Positions 47,452-56,379 of a stretch of DNA of 64,000 nucleotides are shown here, in pieces. The notes under the pieces are model-generated. The model ran no database searches. It saw only the letters and a program-made list of their open reading frames with translations, and had not been told where the DNA came from. How positions within the stretch are numbered: the stretch's first letter is position 1; the number at the start of each line of letters is the position of its first letter. The position numbers and the translations under genes are program-made. Source of the stretch: Massilia sp. MS-15 (lineage in GTDB: Bacteria; Pseudomonadota; Gammaproteobacteria; Burkholderiales; Burkholderiaceae_D); assembly GCF_020176695.1 (NCBI RefSeq), contig NZ_JAIWIA010000007.1, positions 1 through 64,000 of the forward strand, written 5' to 3'.

Positions 47452-48783
47452 ATGGCGTGGAAGAACAAGGTGGTCTGGTCCGAAGGCATGCTGCTGCAGC
47501 CGCAGCACCTTCAGCAGCACGACCGCTACTGGCAAAGCCAGCTCGAAAGCCGGGTCGCCGGCCTGCGTCCCTACAGCTGGGGATTTTCCGAGCTGAAGAT
47601 CGACGAGCACCAGCTCGCGCTCGGCAAGATCGCCCTGCGCGCCTGCAGCGGCGTGCTGCCCGACGGCACCCCGTTCGCGCTGCCGGCCGATGACGACCTG
47701 CCGCTGCCGCTGGACGTGGCGTCCGATGCACGCAACCTGATGGTGGTGCTGGCGCTGCCGCTGCGCCGCCACGGCATCGCGGAAGTGGGGGATGGCGCGG
47801 GGCCGGACAACTTCGCGCGCCACCGCACCGAGGACTACGAGGCCTGGGACAGCAATGGTCTCGACAACAGCGCGCTGCTCCAGGTCGGCAAGCTGCGCCT
47901 GCGCCTGGCGCCGGCGCCGGAGGTAGCGAACGCCTACGCCACCATGGGCGTGGCGCGCGTGGTCGAGCGCCGGGCCGACGACCGCCTGGTGCTCGACCCC
48001 GACTACAGCCCGCCCTGTCTCGACTACCGGGTGGCGCCGCGCCTGGCCGCGTTTGCCGACGAGCTGGTCGGCCTGCTGCACGCGCGCGGCGACCTGCTGG
48101 CCGGCCGCCTGTCGCAGCCGGGAGCGGCCGGGGCGGCCGAGATCGCGGACTTTCTCCTGCTGCAGCTGATCAACCGCGCCGAGCCGCTCGCGGCCCATCT
48201 GGCCACGGCCAGCGGCGTGCATCCGGAAACCCTGTACGCCACCCTGGCCGCGCTGGCCGGCGAGCTGGCCACGTTTACGGATCCGGGCAAGCGCGCGGCC
48301 AGCTACCCGGTGTACCGGCACGACGCGCTGGCCGACAGTTTCGCGCCGGTGATCGCCGACCTGCGGCGCGCGCTGTCGACGGTGATGGACACGCACGCGG
48401 TGCCGATCGCGCTGGAAGAGCGCCAGTTCGGCATCCGGGTGGCGGTGGTGCCCGACCGCGAGCTGCTGCGCTCGGCCACGTTCGTGCTGGCGGTGAATGC
48501 CCACCTGCCGCCGGAAGCGCTGCGCGGCGCGTTCCCGGCCCAGGTGAAGATCGGCTCGGTGGAGAAGATTCGCGACCTGGTCAACCTGCAGCTGCCGGGC
48601 ATCGGCCTGCGCCCGCTGCCGGTGGCGCCGCGCCAGCTGCCGTTCTATGCTGGCTATACCTATTTCGAACTCGACGGCGGCAGCGAATATTTCCAGCATC
48701 TGCACCAGTCGGCCGGCTTCGCGATGCATGTGGCCGGCGACTTCCCCGGACTGCAGATGCAGTTCTGGGCCATCAGGAGGTAA
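47452..48783 (+). CDS. tssK: T6SS baseplate/membrane-complex connector TssK
   Basis: 443 residues. The N-terminus KVVWSEGMLLQPQHLQQHDRYW is diagnostic of TssK/ImpJ. Trimers link the wedge (TssFG) to TssL and TssM. GAAGGAG precedes ATG. It directly follows the FHA gene, the place where a tssJ lipoprotein gene is often found in other clusters; none fits in the 27-bp gap. Confidence 0.96.
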   Translation: MAWKNKVVWSEGMLLQPQHLQQHDRYWQSQLESRVAGLRPYSWGFSELKIDEHQLALGKIALRACSGVLPDGTPFALPADDDLPLPLDVASDARNLMVVLALPLRRHGIAEVGDGAGPDNFARHRTEDYEAWDSNGLDNSALLQVGKLRLRLAPAPEVANAYATMGVARVVERRADDRLVLDPDYSPPCLDYRVAPRLAAFADELVGLLHARGDLLAGRLSQPGAAGAAEIADFLLLQLINRAEPLAAHLATASGVHPETLYATLAALAGELATFTDPGKRAASYPVYRHDALADSFAPVIADLRRALSTVMDTHAVPIALEERQFGIRVAVVPDRELLRSATFVLAVNAHLPPEALRGAFPAQVKIGSVEKIRDLVNLQLPGIGLRPLPVAPRQLPFYAGYTYFELDGGSEYFQHLHQSAGFAMHVAGDFPGLQMQFWAIRR

Positions 48784-48789
48784 GCGCGC

Positions 48790-50103
48790 ATGGACACCCA
48801 GGGGACTCCCAAGCCGGCGCCGGATGGCGACGCCACCATGCTGGTGCTGAATCCTGGAGGACGCCGCCCAGCGCCGGCGCCAGCCAGCTCGGCACCCGCG
48901 CCGGCCGTCGACAGTGCGCTGCCGCTGCACGAGGCGCCGCCGGGCAGCGGCCTGAATCCCCTGGTGCGGGCTGCCAATCCGCTGCTCGACCTGGTCGTCC
49001 CGCTGCGCCACATGGCCCAGCCGCCCGACCTGGGCCAGCTGCGCGAACGCCTGGCCCAGGCCCTGCGCCGCTTCGAGTCCGAGGCGCGCGCCGCCGGCGT
49101 GCCGGCCGAATCGGTTGCGGCCGCGCGCTACGCCCTGTGCACCCTGCTCGACGAAGCGATTTCCGGCACCGCCTGGGGCAGCGGGGTGTGGGGCTCGCGC
49201 AGCCTGCTGGTGGCCTTCCACAACGAAGCCTTCGGCGGCGAGAAATTCTTCCTGGTGCTGCAGCGCCTGAGCCAGGACCCGGTGCGCCACCTCGACCTGC
49301 TGGAACTGATGTACCTGTGTCTGGCGCTTGGGCTGGAAGGGCGCTTCCGCCTGGCCGACCAGGGCCAGGCCCAGCTTGCCACGCTGCGCGAGCGCCTGCT
49401 GCAGCTGATCCGCCAGCACCGCGGCCCGGCCGAGACCGACCTGTCGCCGCACTGGCGCGGGGCCGCCGCGCCCCAGGCTTCGCCGCTGCGGCGCACGCCG
49501 GTATGGGTACTGGCGGCGCTGGCCGGGGTGCTGCTGCTGGCGGCCCATCTGCTTGCGTCGAACGCACTGAACCGCCGTTCGGACCCGGTGTTCGCCAAGC
49601 TCTCGGCGCTGCGCCAGCCGCAGGCGACGGTGCCGGCTCCGGCGGCGGTGCCGCCCGCGCCCTCGCGCGTCGCCGGCTTCCTGGCGCCCGAGGTGGCGCA
49701 GGGCCTGGTGACGGTGCACGAGACGGCCGGGCGCACCACCATCACGCTGCGCGGCGAGGGCATGTTCGATTCCGGCAGCGCCGAAGTCAACCCGCGCCTG
49801 CATGGCCTCTTGGTGCGCATTGGCGAGGCCCTCGCGACGCTGCCCGGGAAGGTGGTCGTGGTCGGCCACACCGACAACACCCGCCCCGGTCTGTCGGCGC
49901 GCTTCCCGTCGAACTACGACCTGTCCAAGGCACGCGCGCAGAGCGTGATGGCGATGCTGGCGGCGCGCGCTGGCCCGCCTGCGCGCTACAGCGTCGAAGG
50001 CCGCGGCGAGGCCGAGCCGCTGGTGCCGAACGACAGTCCGGCCGCGCGCGCGCGCAACCGCCGGGTCGACGTGGTGGTGCTGGCACCAAGCGGCGCTTTC
50101 TAG
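48790..50103 (+). CDS. tssL: T6SS membrane protein TssL with C-terminal OmpA domain
   Basis: 437 residues. IcmH/DotU domain at about 55-220 (ARYALCTLLDEAISGTAWG), one membrane helix at about 237-258, and a periplasmic OmpA/MotB-like domain at about 310-433 (GEGMFDSGSAEVNP, GHTDNT, LSKARAQSV, NRRVDVVV) that should bind peptidoglycan. This is the specialised TssL form also known from P. aeruginosa TssL1. It may anchor the membrane complex to the wall. Confidence 0.95.
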   Translation: MDTQGTPKPAPDGDATMLVLNPGGRRPAPAPASSAPAPAVDSALPLHEAPPGSGLNPLVRAANPLLDLVVPLRHMAQPPDLGQLRERLAQALRRFESEARAAGVPAESVAAARYALCTLLDEAISGTAWGSGVWGSRSLLVAFHNEAFGGEKFFLVLQRLSQDPVRHLDLLELMYLCLALGLEGRFRLADQGQAQLATLRERLLQLIRQHRGPAETDLSPHWRGAAAPQASPLRRTPVWVLAALAGVLLLAAHLLASNALNRRSDPVFAKLSALRQPQATVPAPAAVPPAPSRVAGFLAPEVAQGLVTVHETAGRTTITLRGEGMFDSGSAEVNPRLHGLLVRIGEALATLPGKVVVVGHTDNTRPGLSARFPSNYDLSKARAQSVMAMLAARAGPPARYSVEGRGEAEPLVPNDSPAARARNRRVDVVVLAPSGAF

Positions 50104-50160
50104 CAGCGCTTCCTAGCAGGGTATGCGCTTTTCCAACGCAGTCCGTAAGGGCGGGGAATC

Positions 50161-53100
50161 ATGAAACGTCTGTTTGCCTGGTTGTTCAAGCGCCCCGTGC
50201 TGGCCTTCGTCGGCGTGCTGCTGCTGTCGCTGGTGTTCTGGTTCGAGGCGCCGCTGCTGGCCTTCGATGGCAAGGAACCCTTCGCCGGACGCGCCGCGCG
50301 CTGGACGGTGATCTTCTTGATGTTCGCCGCCTGGGCCGGCTGGTATGGCGCGAAGCTGCTCAAGGCGTATCTCGCCAACCGGCGCCTGATGGCCAGCCTG
50401 GCCGCGGCGAATGCGCCGGAACCCGGGCCCGGGATGCCGGCGCCGGCCGCGCTGCAGGAGCAGGCCGCGCTGCAGCAGCGCATGCAGCAGGCGCTGGCGG
50501 TGCTGCGGCGCGCGGCGCCCGGGCGGCGCGCCTGGGGCAGCCAATACCTGTACCAGCTGCCCTGGTACATGTTCGTGGGCGCGCCCGGCAGCGGCAAGAC
50601 CACGGCCCTGACGCACTCCGGCCTGCGCTTCCCGCTGGCCGACACCATGGGCGCCGGCGCGATCGGCGGCGTGGGCGGCACCCGCCTGTGCGACTGGTGG
50701 TTCACCGACGACGCCGTGCTGCTCGACACGGCCGGGCGCTACACGACCCAGGACAGTGACCAGGAGGTCGACCAGGCCGGCTGGCACGGCTTCCTCGGCC
50801 TGCTCAAGAAGTACCGCCCGCGGCGCCCGATCAACGGCATCATCGTGGCGCTCAGCGTGTCCGACCTGCTGCAGCAGGGACCGGCCGCGCGCCAGGCGCA
50901 GGCCGGCGCGATCCGGGCACGCATCAAGGAACTGCACGAGCGGCTGGGCAGCAGCTTTCCGATCTATGTGACGGTCACCAAGTGCGACCTGCTGGCCGGC
51001 TTCGTCGAGTTCTTCGACAGCTTCGGCCGCGAGGAGCGCGCCCAGGTATGGGGCATGACCTTTCCCATCGGGCCGGCCGAAGCGGCGCTGGCCGAGTTCC
51101 CGGCGCGCTTTCACGAGCTCGAGCAGCGCCTGCAGGCGCGCGTGCTGGGCCGCATGGGGGAAGAGCGCGACCTGCAGCGGCGCGCCCTGCTGTACCGCTT
51201 TCCGCAGCAGTTCGCCGGCCTGGGCGAGGTACTGAAAGGCTTCCTGGACGCGGTGTTCGCGCCGACCCGCTATGAGCAGGGCGCGCAGCTGCGCGGCGTC
51301 TACTTCACCAGCGGCACGCAGGAAGGCAATCCGATCGACCGCGTGATGGCGGGGCTGGCCGCCAGCTTCGGGCTCGATCGCAAGGTGCTGGCGCCGAACG
51401 CCGCCAGCGGGCGCAGCTACTTCATCACCGGCCTGCTGCGCGAGCTGATCTTCAAGGAAGCCGGCCTGGCCGGGCTGGACCCGCGCCACGAGCAGCGCCG
51501 GCGCTACCTGCGCTGGGCGGCAACCGGCGCCGCGGCGCTGCTGGTGGCGGGCTTCGCGGCGGCGCTGGCCACCAGCTACCTGCGCAACGAACGCGTGGTG
51601 CGCGAGGCCGACGCGCGCAGCGACGCGCTGGCGCGCATGGTCGGTGCGCTGCCGGCCGATGCCTCGCTGCTGGAGGCCTTGCCGATGCTGAACGCGGCGC
51701 GCACGCTGCCGGGCGGTTTCGAGGAGCGCGAGACTGGCGTGCCGCTCCTGAACCGGGTCGGCCTGAACCAGTCGGATAAACTGGGTGCGGGGGCGCAGCT
51801 GGCCTACCAGCGCCTGCTGCGCTCGGCCCTGCTGCCCCAGGTGATGGGGCGGCTCGAGGACGTGCTGCGCCAGGGCGAGGCCAACAACCAGGACCGCCTG
51901 TACGAAACCCTGCGCGTCTACCTGATGCTGGGCCAGCCGCGCCACCTGGAGCCGGAGTCGGTCCAGGCCTGGCTCGACCTCGACTGGCGTCGCAGCCTGC
52001 CGCAAGCCAGCGCCGCCCAGCGCGATGCGCTGGCGGCGCATGTGGGCGCGCTGCTCGATCCGGGCGGCGCGGCGGCCGACCCGCCGCCGCTGGACGCCGG
52101 CCTGGTGAGCGAGGTGCGCGCCAAGCTGGCGCTGATGCCGCTGCCGGAGCGCGTCTACAACCGCCTGCGGCGCAAGGTGGCGCAGGCGCGGCTGCCCGAG
52201 ATCAGCGTCAACCGCGCGGCCGGACGCGACGCCTCCTCGCTGCTGGCTCGCACCAGCGGCGAACCGCTGACGCGCGGCGTGCCCGGCCTGTTCAGCGTGG
52301 CTGGCTACCGCGAGCTGCTGCGCCAGGCGCCGACCGCCCTGGCCGATATCGCCAAGGACAGCTGGGTGCTCGACCGGCGCGAGGCCGAAGGCGCGGTGGC
52401 GGCGCTGAGCGCGCAGGACATGCAGGCCGCGGTGCTGCGCCTCTACTATGCGGACTACATCCGGGCCTGGGACGCGCTGCTGGGCGACGTGCGCATCGCG
52501 CCGTTCTCCAGTCTCGACCAGGGCGCGCGCATCACCAACGCGCTGGCCGGCGCCGATTCGCCGCTGAAGGCCTTCCTGACCGTGGCGGCGCGCGAGACCA
52601 CGCTGGCAGGGGCCGGGCCCGGATCGGCGGTGGCCCTGGACGCGGCGGTGCGCAGCAAGCTGTCGGCGGCGCGCCGCAAGCTCGAGGCGGCGCTGGGCGC
52701 GGAGGAAGAGGCGCCGGCCGCCGTGGAAGAAGCGGGCCATCCGGTGGACCAGCATTTCGCCCCGCTGCACCGCCTGGTGGGCAGCGAGAAGACGCCCGGC
52801 AGCCTGGACGCCCAGCTGGCCCTGCTGAAGGACGCCTCGCAATTCTTCGACGCCGCCGACCAGGCGCGGCGCGCCGGCACACCGGCCCCCGGCGGCGAAA
52901 CGCTGCAGCGCATCAAGCGCGCCGCCGAAGGCATGCCGGCGCCGCTGGGCACCATGCTGCAGACCGTGGACAGCGCCGGCGCCAGCCTCACGCTGGGCAG
53001 CGAGCGCGCCCGCATCCGCGCCCTGTGGGCGGCCGAGGGCGCACGCTTCTGCGGCGCCGCGATCGCCGGACGTTATCCGCTGGCGCGCGGAGCAGGGCGC

Positions 53101-53706
53101 GACGCCACGCTGGACGATTTCGGCAAGTTCTTCGGCCCGGGCGGCATCATGGACGAATTCTTCACCCGGCACCTGGCGGCCCAGGTGGACCAGTCCGGCC
53201 GCCAGTGGCGCTGGCGCGACAGCGGCATGGCGCCGGCCGGCATCGGGCAAGAGGTCCTGAACCAGTTCCAGCGCGCGGCGCGCATCCGCGAGATGTTCTT
53301 CGCCGGGGGCGGACGACAGCCGTCGCTGCGCTTCGAGCTGGCGCCGCAGGCGGCCGACCCGTCCCTGGCCCGGGTGCTGCTCGACATCGACGGGCAGCAG
53401 GTACCGTACGCACCGGGCACGCCGGCGCGCCCGGTGCCGATCGTGCTGCCGTCCGGGAAGGGGGGAGGGCTGGTGCAGTTCGAGACCACGCCGCCGCTAC
53501 GCACCGAACTGCGCACCGAAGGACCGTGGGCCTGGTTCCGCATGATCGATCGCGGCACGCTGCAGGCCGGCGCGCAACCCGAACGCTTCCAGCTGGGCTT
53601 CGACCTGGATGGGCGCAGGATGAACTACGTGCTGACGGCGGGCAGCGTGATCAATCCGTTCCGGCGCGAGACCCTGGAGGGGTTTCGGTGTCCGGCGGGG
53701 TGGTAG
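50161..53706 (+). CDS. tssM: T6SS membrane protein TssM (IcmF)
   Basis: 1181 residues. Two N-terminal membrane helices (about 12-30 and 45-63), a cytoplasmic NTPase-like domain with an intact Walker A (G140-A-P-G-S-G-K146-T147), a third helix near 452-473 (AATGAAALLVAGFAAALATSYL) and a large periplasmic region ending in the ImcF/VasK domain. TssM spans the periplasm and normally contacts the TssJ lipoprotein. Confidence 0.96.
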   Translation: MKRLFAWLFKRPVLAFVGVLLLSLVFWFEAPLLAFDGKEPFAGRAARWTVIFLMFAAWAGWYGAKLLKAYLANRRLMASLAAANAPEPGPGMPAPAALQEQAALQQRMQQALAVLRRAAPGRRAWGSQYLYQLPWYMFVGAPGSGKTTALTHSGLRFPLADTMGAGAIGGVGGTRLCDWWFTDDAVLLDTAGRYTTQDSDQEVDQAGWHGFLGLLKKYRPRRPINGIIVALSVSDLLQQGPAARQAQAGAIRARIKELHERLGSSFPIYVTVTKCDLLAGFVEFFDSFGREERAQVWGMTFPIGPAEAALAEFPARFHELEQRLQARVLGRMGEERDLQRRALLYRFPQQFAGLGEVLKGFLDAVFAPTRYEQGAQLRGVYFTSGTQEGNPIDRVMAGLAASFGLDRKVLAPNAASGRSYFITGLLRELIFKEAGLAGLDPRHEQRRRYLRWAATGAAALLVAGFAAALATSYLRNERVVREADARSDALARMVGALPADASLLEALPMLNAARTLPGGFEERETGVPLLNRVGLNQSDKLGAGAQLAYQRLLRSALLPQVMGRLEDVLRQGEANNQDRLYETLRVYLMLGQPRHLEPESVQAWLDLDWRRSLPQASAAQRDALAAHVGALLDPGGAAADPPPLDAGLVSEVRAKLALMPLPERVYNRLRRKVAQARLPEISVNRAAGRDASSLLARTSGEPLTRGVPGLFSVAGYRELLRQAPTALADIAKDSWVLDRREAEGAVAALSAQDMQAAVLRLYYADYIRAWDALLGDVRIAPFSSLDQGARITNALAGADSPLKAFLTVAARETTLAGAGPGSAVALDAAVRSKLSAARRKLEAALGAEEEAPAAVEEAGHPVDQHFAPLHRLVGSEKTPGSLDAQLALLKDASQFFDAADQARRAGTPAPGGETLQRIKRAAEGMPAPLGTMLQTVDSAGASLTLGSERARIRALWAAEGARFCGAAIAGRYPLARGAGRDATLDDFGKFFGPGGIMDEFFTRHLAAQVDQSGRQWRWRDSGMAPAGIGQEVLNQFQRAARIREMFFAGGGRQPSLRFELAPQAADPSLARVLLDIDGQQVPYAPGTPARPVPIVLPSGKGGGLVQFETTPPLRTELRTEGPWAWFRMIDRGTLQAGAQPERFQLGFDLDGRRMNYVLTAGSVINPFRRETLEGFRCPAGW

Positions 53707-54371
53707 AGGCCGGCCGCCAGATGGAGCAGGCACCGGGATTCTTTGGCAAGTTGCCCAGCCATGGGGACTTCATCTGGCGCCGTCTTGCGCCCGACGTCCG
53801 CGCATGTTTCGATGACTGGCTGCAGAGGGCGCTCGTGCAGAGCAAGCGAGACCTAGGCAGTGCCTGGCTGCAAACCTGGCTACACAGTCCATTGTGGCGC
53901 TTCCTTGCCGCACCCGGCATTTGCGGCGACCAGCCATGGGCAGGTGTGATGATGCCAAGCCATGATCGCGTGGGTCGCTGCTTTCCTTTGCTACTGGCCG
54001 CACCATTGGACGGCATGCCTGTGCTGCGCGACTGCTTCGGACGCTACGATCCCTGGTTCGCGCAACTGGAAAACCTGGCCTTGTCGACACTCGCCGATGG
54101 CTTTTCAATAAACCGCTTCGATGCCGCCTTGAAGACAATGGAGGAGGCCCCGCCTGGAGGTAGTTCGTCAGGCTGCGCTGCAGGCCAGGGCCGTCCGATT
54201 TCGTGTCCGCCCGCGCAGCCTTGGGAGGCGTTACGCGAGTTAAAGAACGTCTCCCTCAGTAGGAAGAGCGCCTGGTGGACCCTAGGGAGTTCCAGCATGG
54301 CGCCACGCTTGTTCATCAATGACGGCTTGCCAGGCGTGGAGCGGTTTTCAACCATGCTTAACGCTCACTAA
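53688..54371 (+). CDS. tagF: T6SS-associated protein TagF (ImpM/SciT)
   Basis: 227 residues from GTG 53688 (preceded by GGAGGGG); ATG 53721 is an alternative. APGFFGKLPSHGDFIWRRL and HDRVGRCFPLLLAAPLDG are typical of the TagF domain. TagF represses T6SS post-translationally in P. aeruginosa, in part through Fha. It overlaps tssM by 19 bp and is the last gene of the cluster; its second half is visibly less GC-rich, the beginning of the AT-richer island. Confidence 0.9.
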   Translation: MSGGVVEAGRQMEQAPGFFGKLPSHGDFIWRRLAPDVRACFDDWLQRALVQSKRDLGSAWLQTWLHSPLWRFLAAPGICGDQPWAGVMMPSHDRVGRCFPLLLAAPLDGMPVLRDCFGRYDPWFAQLENLALSTLADGFSINRFDAALKTMEEAPPGGSSSGCAAGQGRPISCPPAQPWEALRELKNVSLSRKSAWWTLGSSSMAPRLFINDGLPGVERFSTMLNAH

Positions 54372-54533
54372 GAAGGCTGAGTGGGTGACAAACTCCATGT
54401 CCATTCCAGCATGTCGCTATCCGCGCTCGACCAAACATGAAATAAATGCGATGGTGCGGGAATTGATGGGATGGCGCTGCCCTTATACTACGACTACCAG
54501 CTTGCCTATTCATCGTCTACCAGGGAGATTTCC

Positions 54534-54950
54534 ATGAGCTTGCATGTGCCCCCGTCCGGGATGCGCCGACTCGTCGCTTGTTGTGTGGCTGCCGTGCTGG
54601 CCGCGGGATCGTTCACTGCTGCGTCAGGCGCACGTGCAGCGCCAGTCGATGCCGCACCACTGTACACGCTGGCAATGACGTTCGAGGCAGGCGGTGAACG
54701 ATCAGCGCATCGTGTGCAGATCAGGGCAGAAGACACGTTCTCCGTTACGTCGGGCGACTGGCGCCTGGAAATGGCAGTATATAAAGGCAAAACGCCTGAC
54801 GATGTACGGATCGAAGGCAAGGTGTATAAAGGTCCGAATATTGTCAGCGCGCCGACCCTGATGACCCAGCTTCAGGAAAAAGCATCGATTAAAATCGACA
54901 ATAATAGCGATCCTTTTAGCCTGTCGATGGTAGTCTCGCCGCAGCGATAG
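54534..54950 (+). CDS. Small secreted protein of unknown function
   Basis: 138 residues from ATG 54534, chosen because CAGGGAGA precedes it; the frame is open from 54471. A signal peptide (about 11-37, RRLVACCVAA...GARA) leads to a ~100-residue domain rich in beta-forming residues that closes with SAPTLMTQLQEKASIKI, reminiscent of the closing beta-hairpin in periplasmic TonB/BlaR-linked proteins. No lipobox at the cleavage site, so it is a poor candidate for the missing TssJ. Composition is less GC-rich than the T6SS genes. Function unknown; immunity or T6SS accessory roles are possible. Confidence 0.6.
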   Translation: MSLHVPPSGMRRLVACCVAAVLAAGSFTAASGARAAPVDAAPLYTLAMTFEAGGERSAHRVQIRAEDTFSVTSGDWRLEMAVYKGKTPDDVRIEGKVYKGPNIVSAPTLMTQLQEKASIKIDNNSDPFSLSMVVSPQR

Positions 54951-55003
54951 TCGGGGCAGCAAGGTGCTGCGATGCACGATGGGAAACGGCTGGATTGAGA
55001 CGC

Positions 55004-55519
55004 TCAGTCGTCGCTGATCGTGCACCTGATGGCCTTCATGTCGGCTCTTGGAATTCTGACGAAACGACCTTGCCCGAAATCAGGTTTCCAAGCCTCGATG
55101 ATAACCTCGTTCCCGGGCCTTATTTTTTTTTGTCCATGCCATCGCATTACTGCTGACAGGTATATCTCTTTATCGCCCTTGTCATAGCAAAAAGGGCCAC
55201 TGACAAAAATGTCACCATGCTTCAGTACGCCAATAATGCGCCGGTCGGCAATGCTGCTTGTTATTTGATCGCTGCCTTTGTTCTTATTGGCCTTGGTTAG
55301 CCACAAGATATATTGCTTCCCGCATTTTGCCGACACCACGGAAAATTCTTCCGATGCCGGGTAATCGGTGTATTCCTTGCAATGATCGGGTATTGCTTGC
55401 GCATGCCGCGTGAATGCGTCCAGCCCTGATACATCCCCCGGATTTTTCGCAGTGCAGTGCTGGAACTGCAGTCCGAGGACCGCATAAACCACACATCGAC
55501 AGGGATGGAGCCTCAGCAT
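55004..55519 (-). CDS. Unknown protein downstream of the M23 gene, candidate immunity protein
   Basis: 171 residues; I recognise no family. The N-terminus (RCVVYAVLGLQF) is hydrophobic enough for a weak signal peptide; cysteines are at about 8, 10, 22, 47, 66 and 111. It starts 9 bp after the M23 stop on the same strand without a clear Shine-Dalgarno, suggesting translational coupling. Codon use (ATA, TTA, AAT) is unlike the surrounding GC-rich genes. Gene order, effector first then small unknown, fits an immunity protein; this is inference. Confidence 0.6.
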   Translation of the reverse strand: MLRLHPCRCVVYAVLGLQFQHCTAKNPGDVSGLDAFTRHAQAIPDHCKEYTDYPASEEFSVVSAKCGKQYILWLTKANKNKGSDQITSSIADRRIIGVLKHGDIFVSGPFCYDKGDKEIYLSAVMRWHGQKKIRPGNEVIIEAWKPDFGQGRFVRIPRADMKAIRCTISDD

Positions 55520-55528
55520 GTCAGCAGT

Positions 55529-56053
55529 TCACGCGACCATTCCCTGGCGGTTCGAGATTTCCGACGTGCGGTGCGGTGTAATGATCGGACTATTCAACGG
55601 GCATTTCTTGAATATTTCGATAGGCGAAAGGCGTCCTTTCTCGCCGGGGAGGGGGCGAACAGACGTCCTGAGTTCGAAATGCAGGTGTTCCTCTTCGCCC
55701 TTCAGGTTGCTCGCATTGCCTGAACAACCCGTGTAGGCCACGAAATCGCCGGCCTTGATTTGGTTCCGTGGCCCGGCGCCCTGCACGATCGCCTTATCCA
55801 GGTGGCAGTAAGCCGCGAACAGGCGCCGGCCTTCGTGGTCGAACTCCAGCACGAGTACCAACCCAAAGCTTGAACTTTGATAGGTTTGAATCGAAATCGC
55901 ATCTGCGATTGCATAGCAAGGCGTACCGACTCCGGCATAGAAATCCCAACCCCAGTGGCAACCTGCAAACCGTTCCTTGAAGCGCCCATACGTGTTGGAG
56001 AGTTTCCTGCGGCGGATAATATTATAGTCGAGCGGCCACTGAACACCTTGCAT
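55529..56053 (-). CDS. M23 family peptidase without signal peptide, candidate T6SS effector
   Basis: 174 residues. The LytM/M23 zinc site is complete: H33-x3-D37 (HWGWDF), H84 (YCHLD) and H123-L-H125 (HLHFE). M23 enzymes cut peptide crosslinks of peptidoglycan. The protein has no signal peptide or membrane segment, so it would need another export route. It lies beside the T6SS cluster in AT-richer DNA and is followed by a small unknown gene, the pattern of an anti-bacterial effector with immunity partner. GGGAG precedes ATG 56053. The enzyme family is clear; the effector role is inference. Confidence 0.75.
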   Translation of the reverse strand: MQGVQWPLDYNIIRRRKLSNTYGRFKERFAGCHWGWDFYAGVGTPCYAIADAISIQTYQSSSFGLVLVLEFDHEGRRLFAAYCHLDKAIVQGAGPRNQIKAGDFVAYTGCSGNASNLKGEEEHLHFELRTSVRPLPGEKGRLSPIEIFKKCPLNSPIITPHRTSEISNRQGMVA

Positions 56054-56379
56054 GATTAACTCCCGGGCTGGAACAATGCCGGCGGATTCATTCCGTGCCG
56101 ACTTTCAGTGTTTGATTGATCAGGACGTCAAGTAAATACTAGCATGCGGTTTTTTCAGACTGCATGAATAATCTTTGGCTGCATGCTTGAGGCTGATAGC
56201 GCGCTTCTATTTGTCATAATCGCTGAAACTGAATCCTATGTCGCATGGACGTGGCGCCCTATTTCGCAATCAGCGACTCGCTGCAGGTTCCGATCAGCGC
56301 ATATTTTTTCGAGCTTGTTTTTTTATTAGTAATGGAAAGGGCGATCCAGCTGGTTTGCGTCCCTGTATGCATCATCTGT
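56054..56379. other. AT-richer intergenic stretch
   Basis: 326 bp between the M23 gene and the phosphatase gene. It is clearly lower in GC than the window average, with T-runs around 56306-56325. I see no open frame with a credible start, no tRNA and no IS end. It presumably contains the promoter for the minus-strand M23 pair. Confidence 0.4.

Noticed and set aside
45760..49869. 1369-codon minus-strand frame
   Set aside because: Antisense of vgrG-end, fha, tssK and tssL; His/Arg/Gln-rich noise.
50113..53250. 1045-codon minus-strand frame
   Set aside because: Antisense of tssM, which has clear domains on the plus strand.
54534..54950. Missing TssJ
   Set aside because: It has a signal peptide but no lipobox cysteine at the cleavage site and no TssJ-like features; position after tagF is also atypical.
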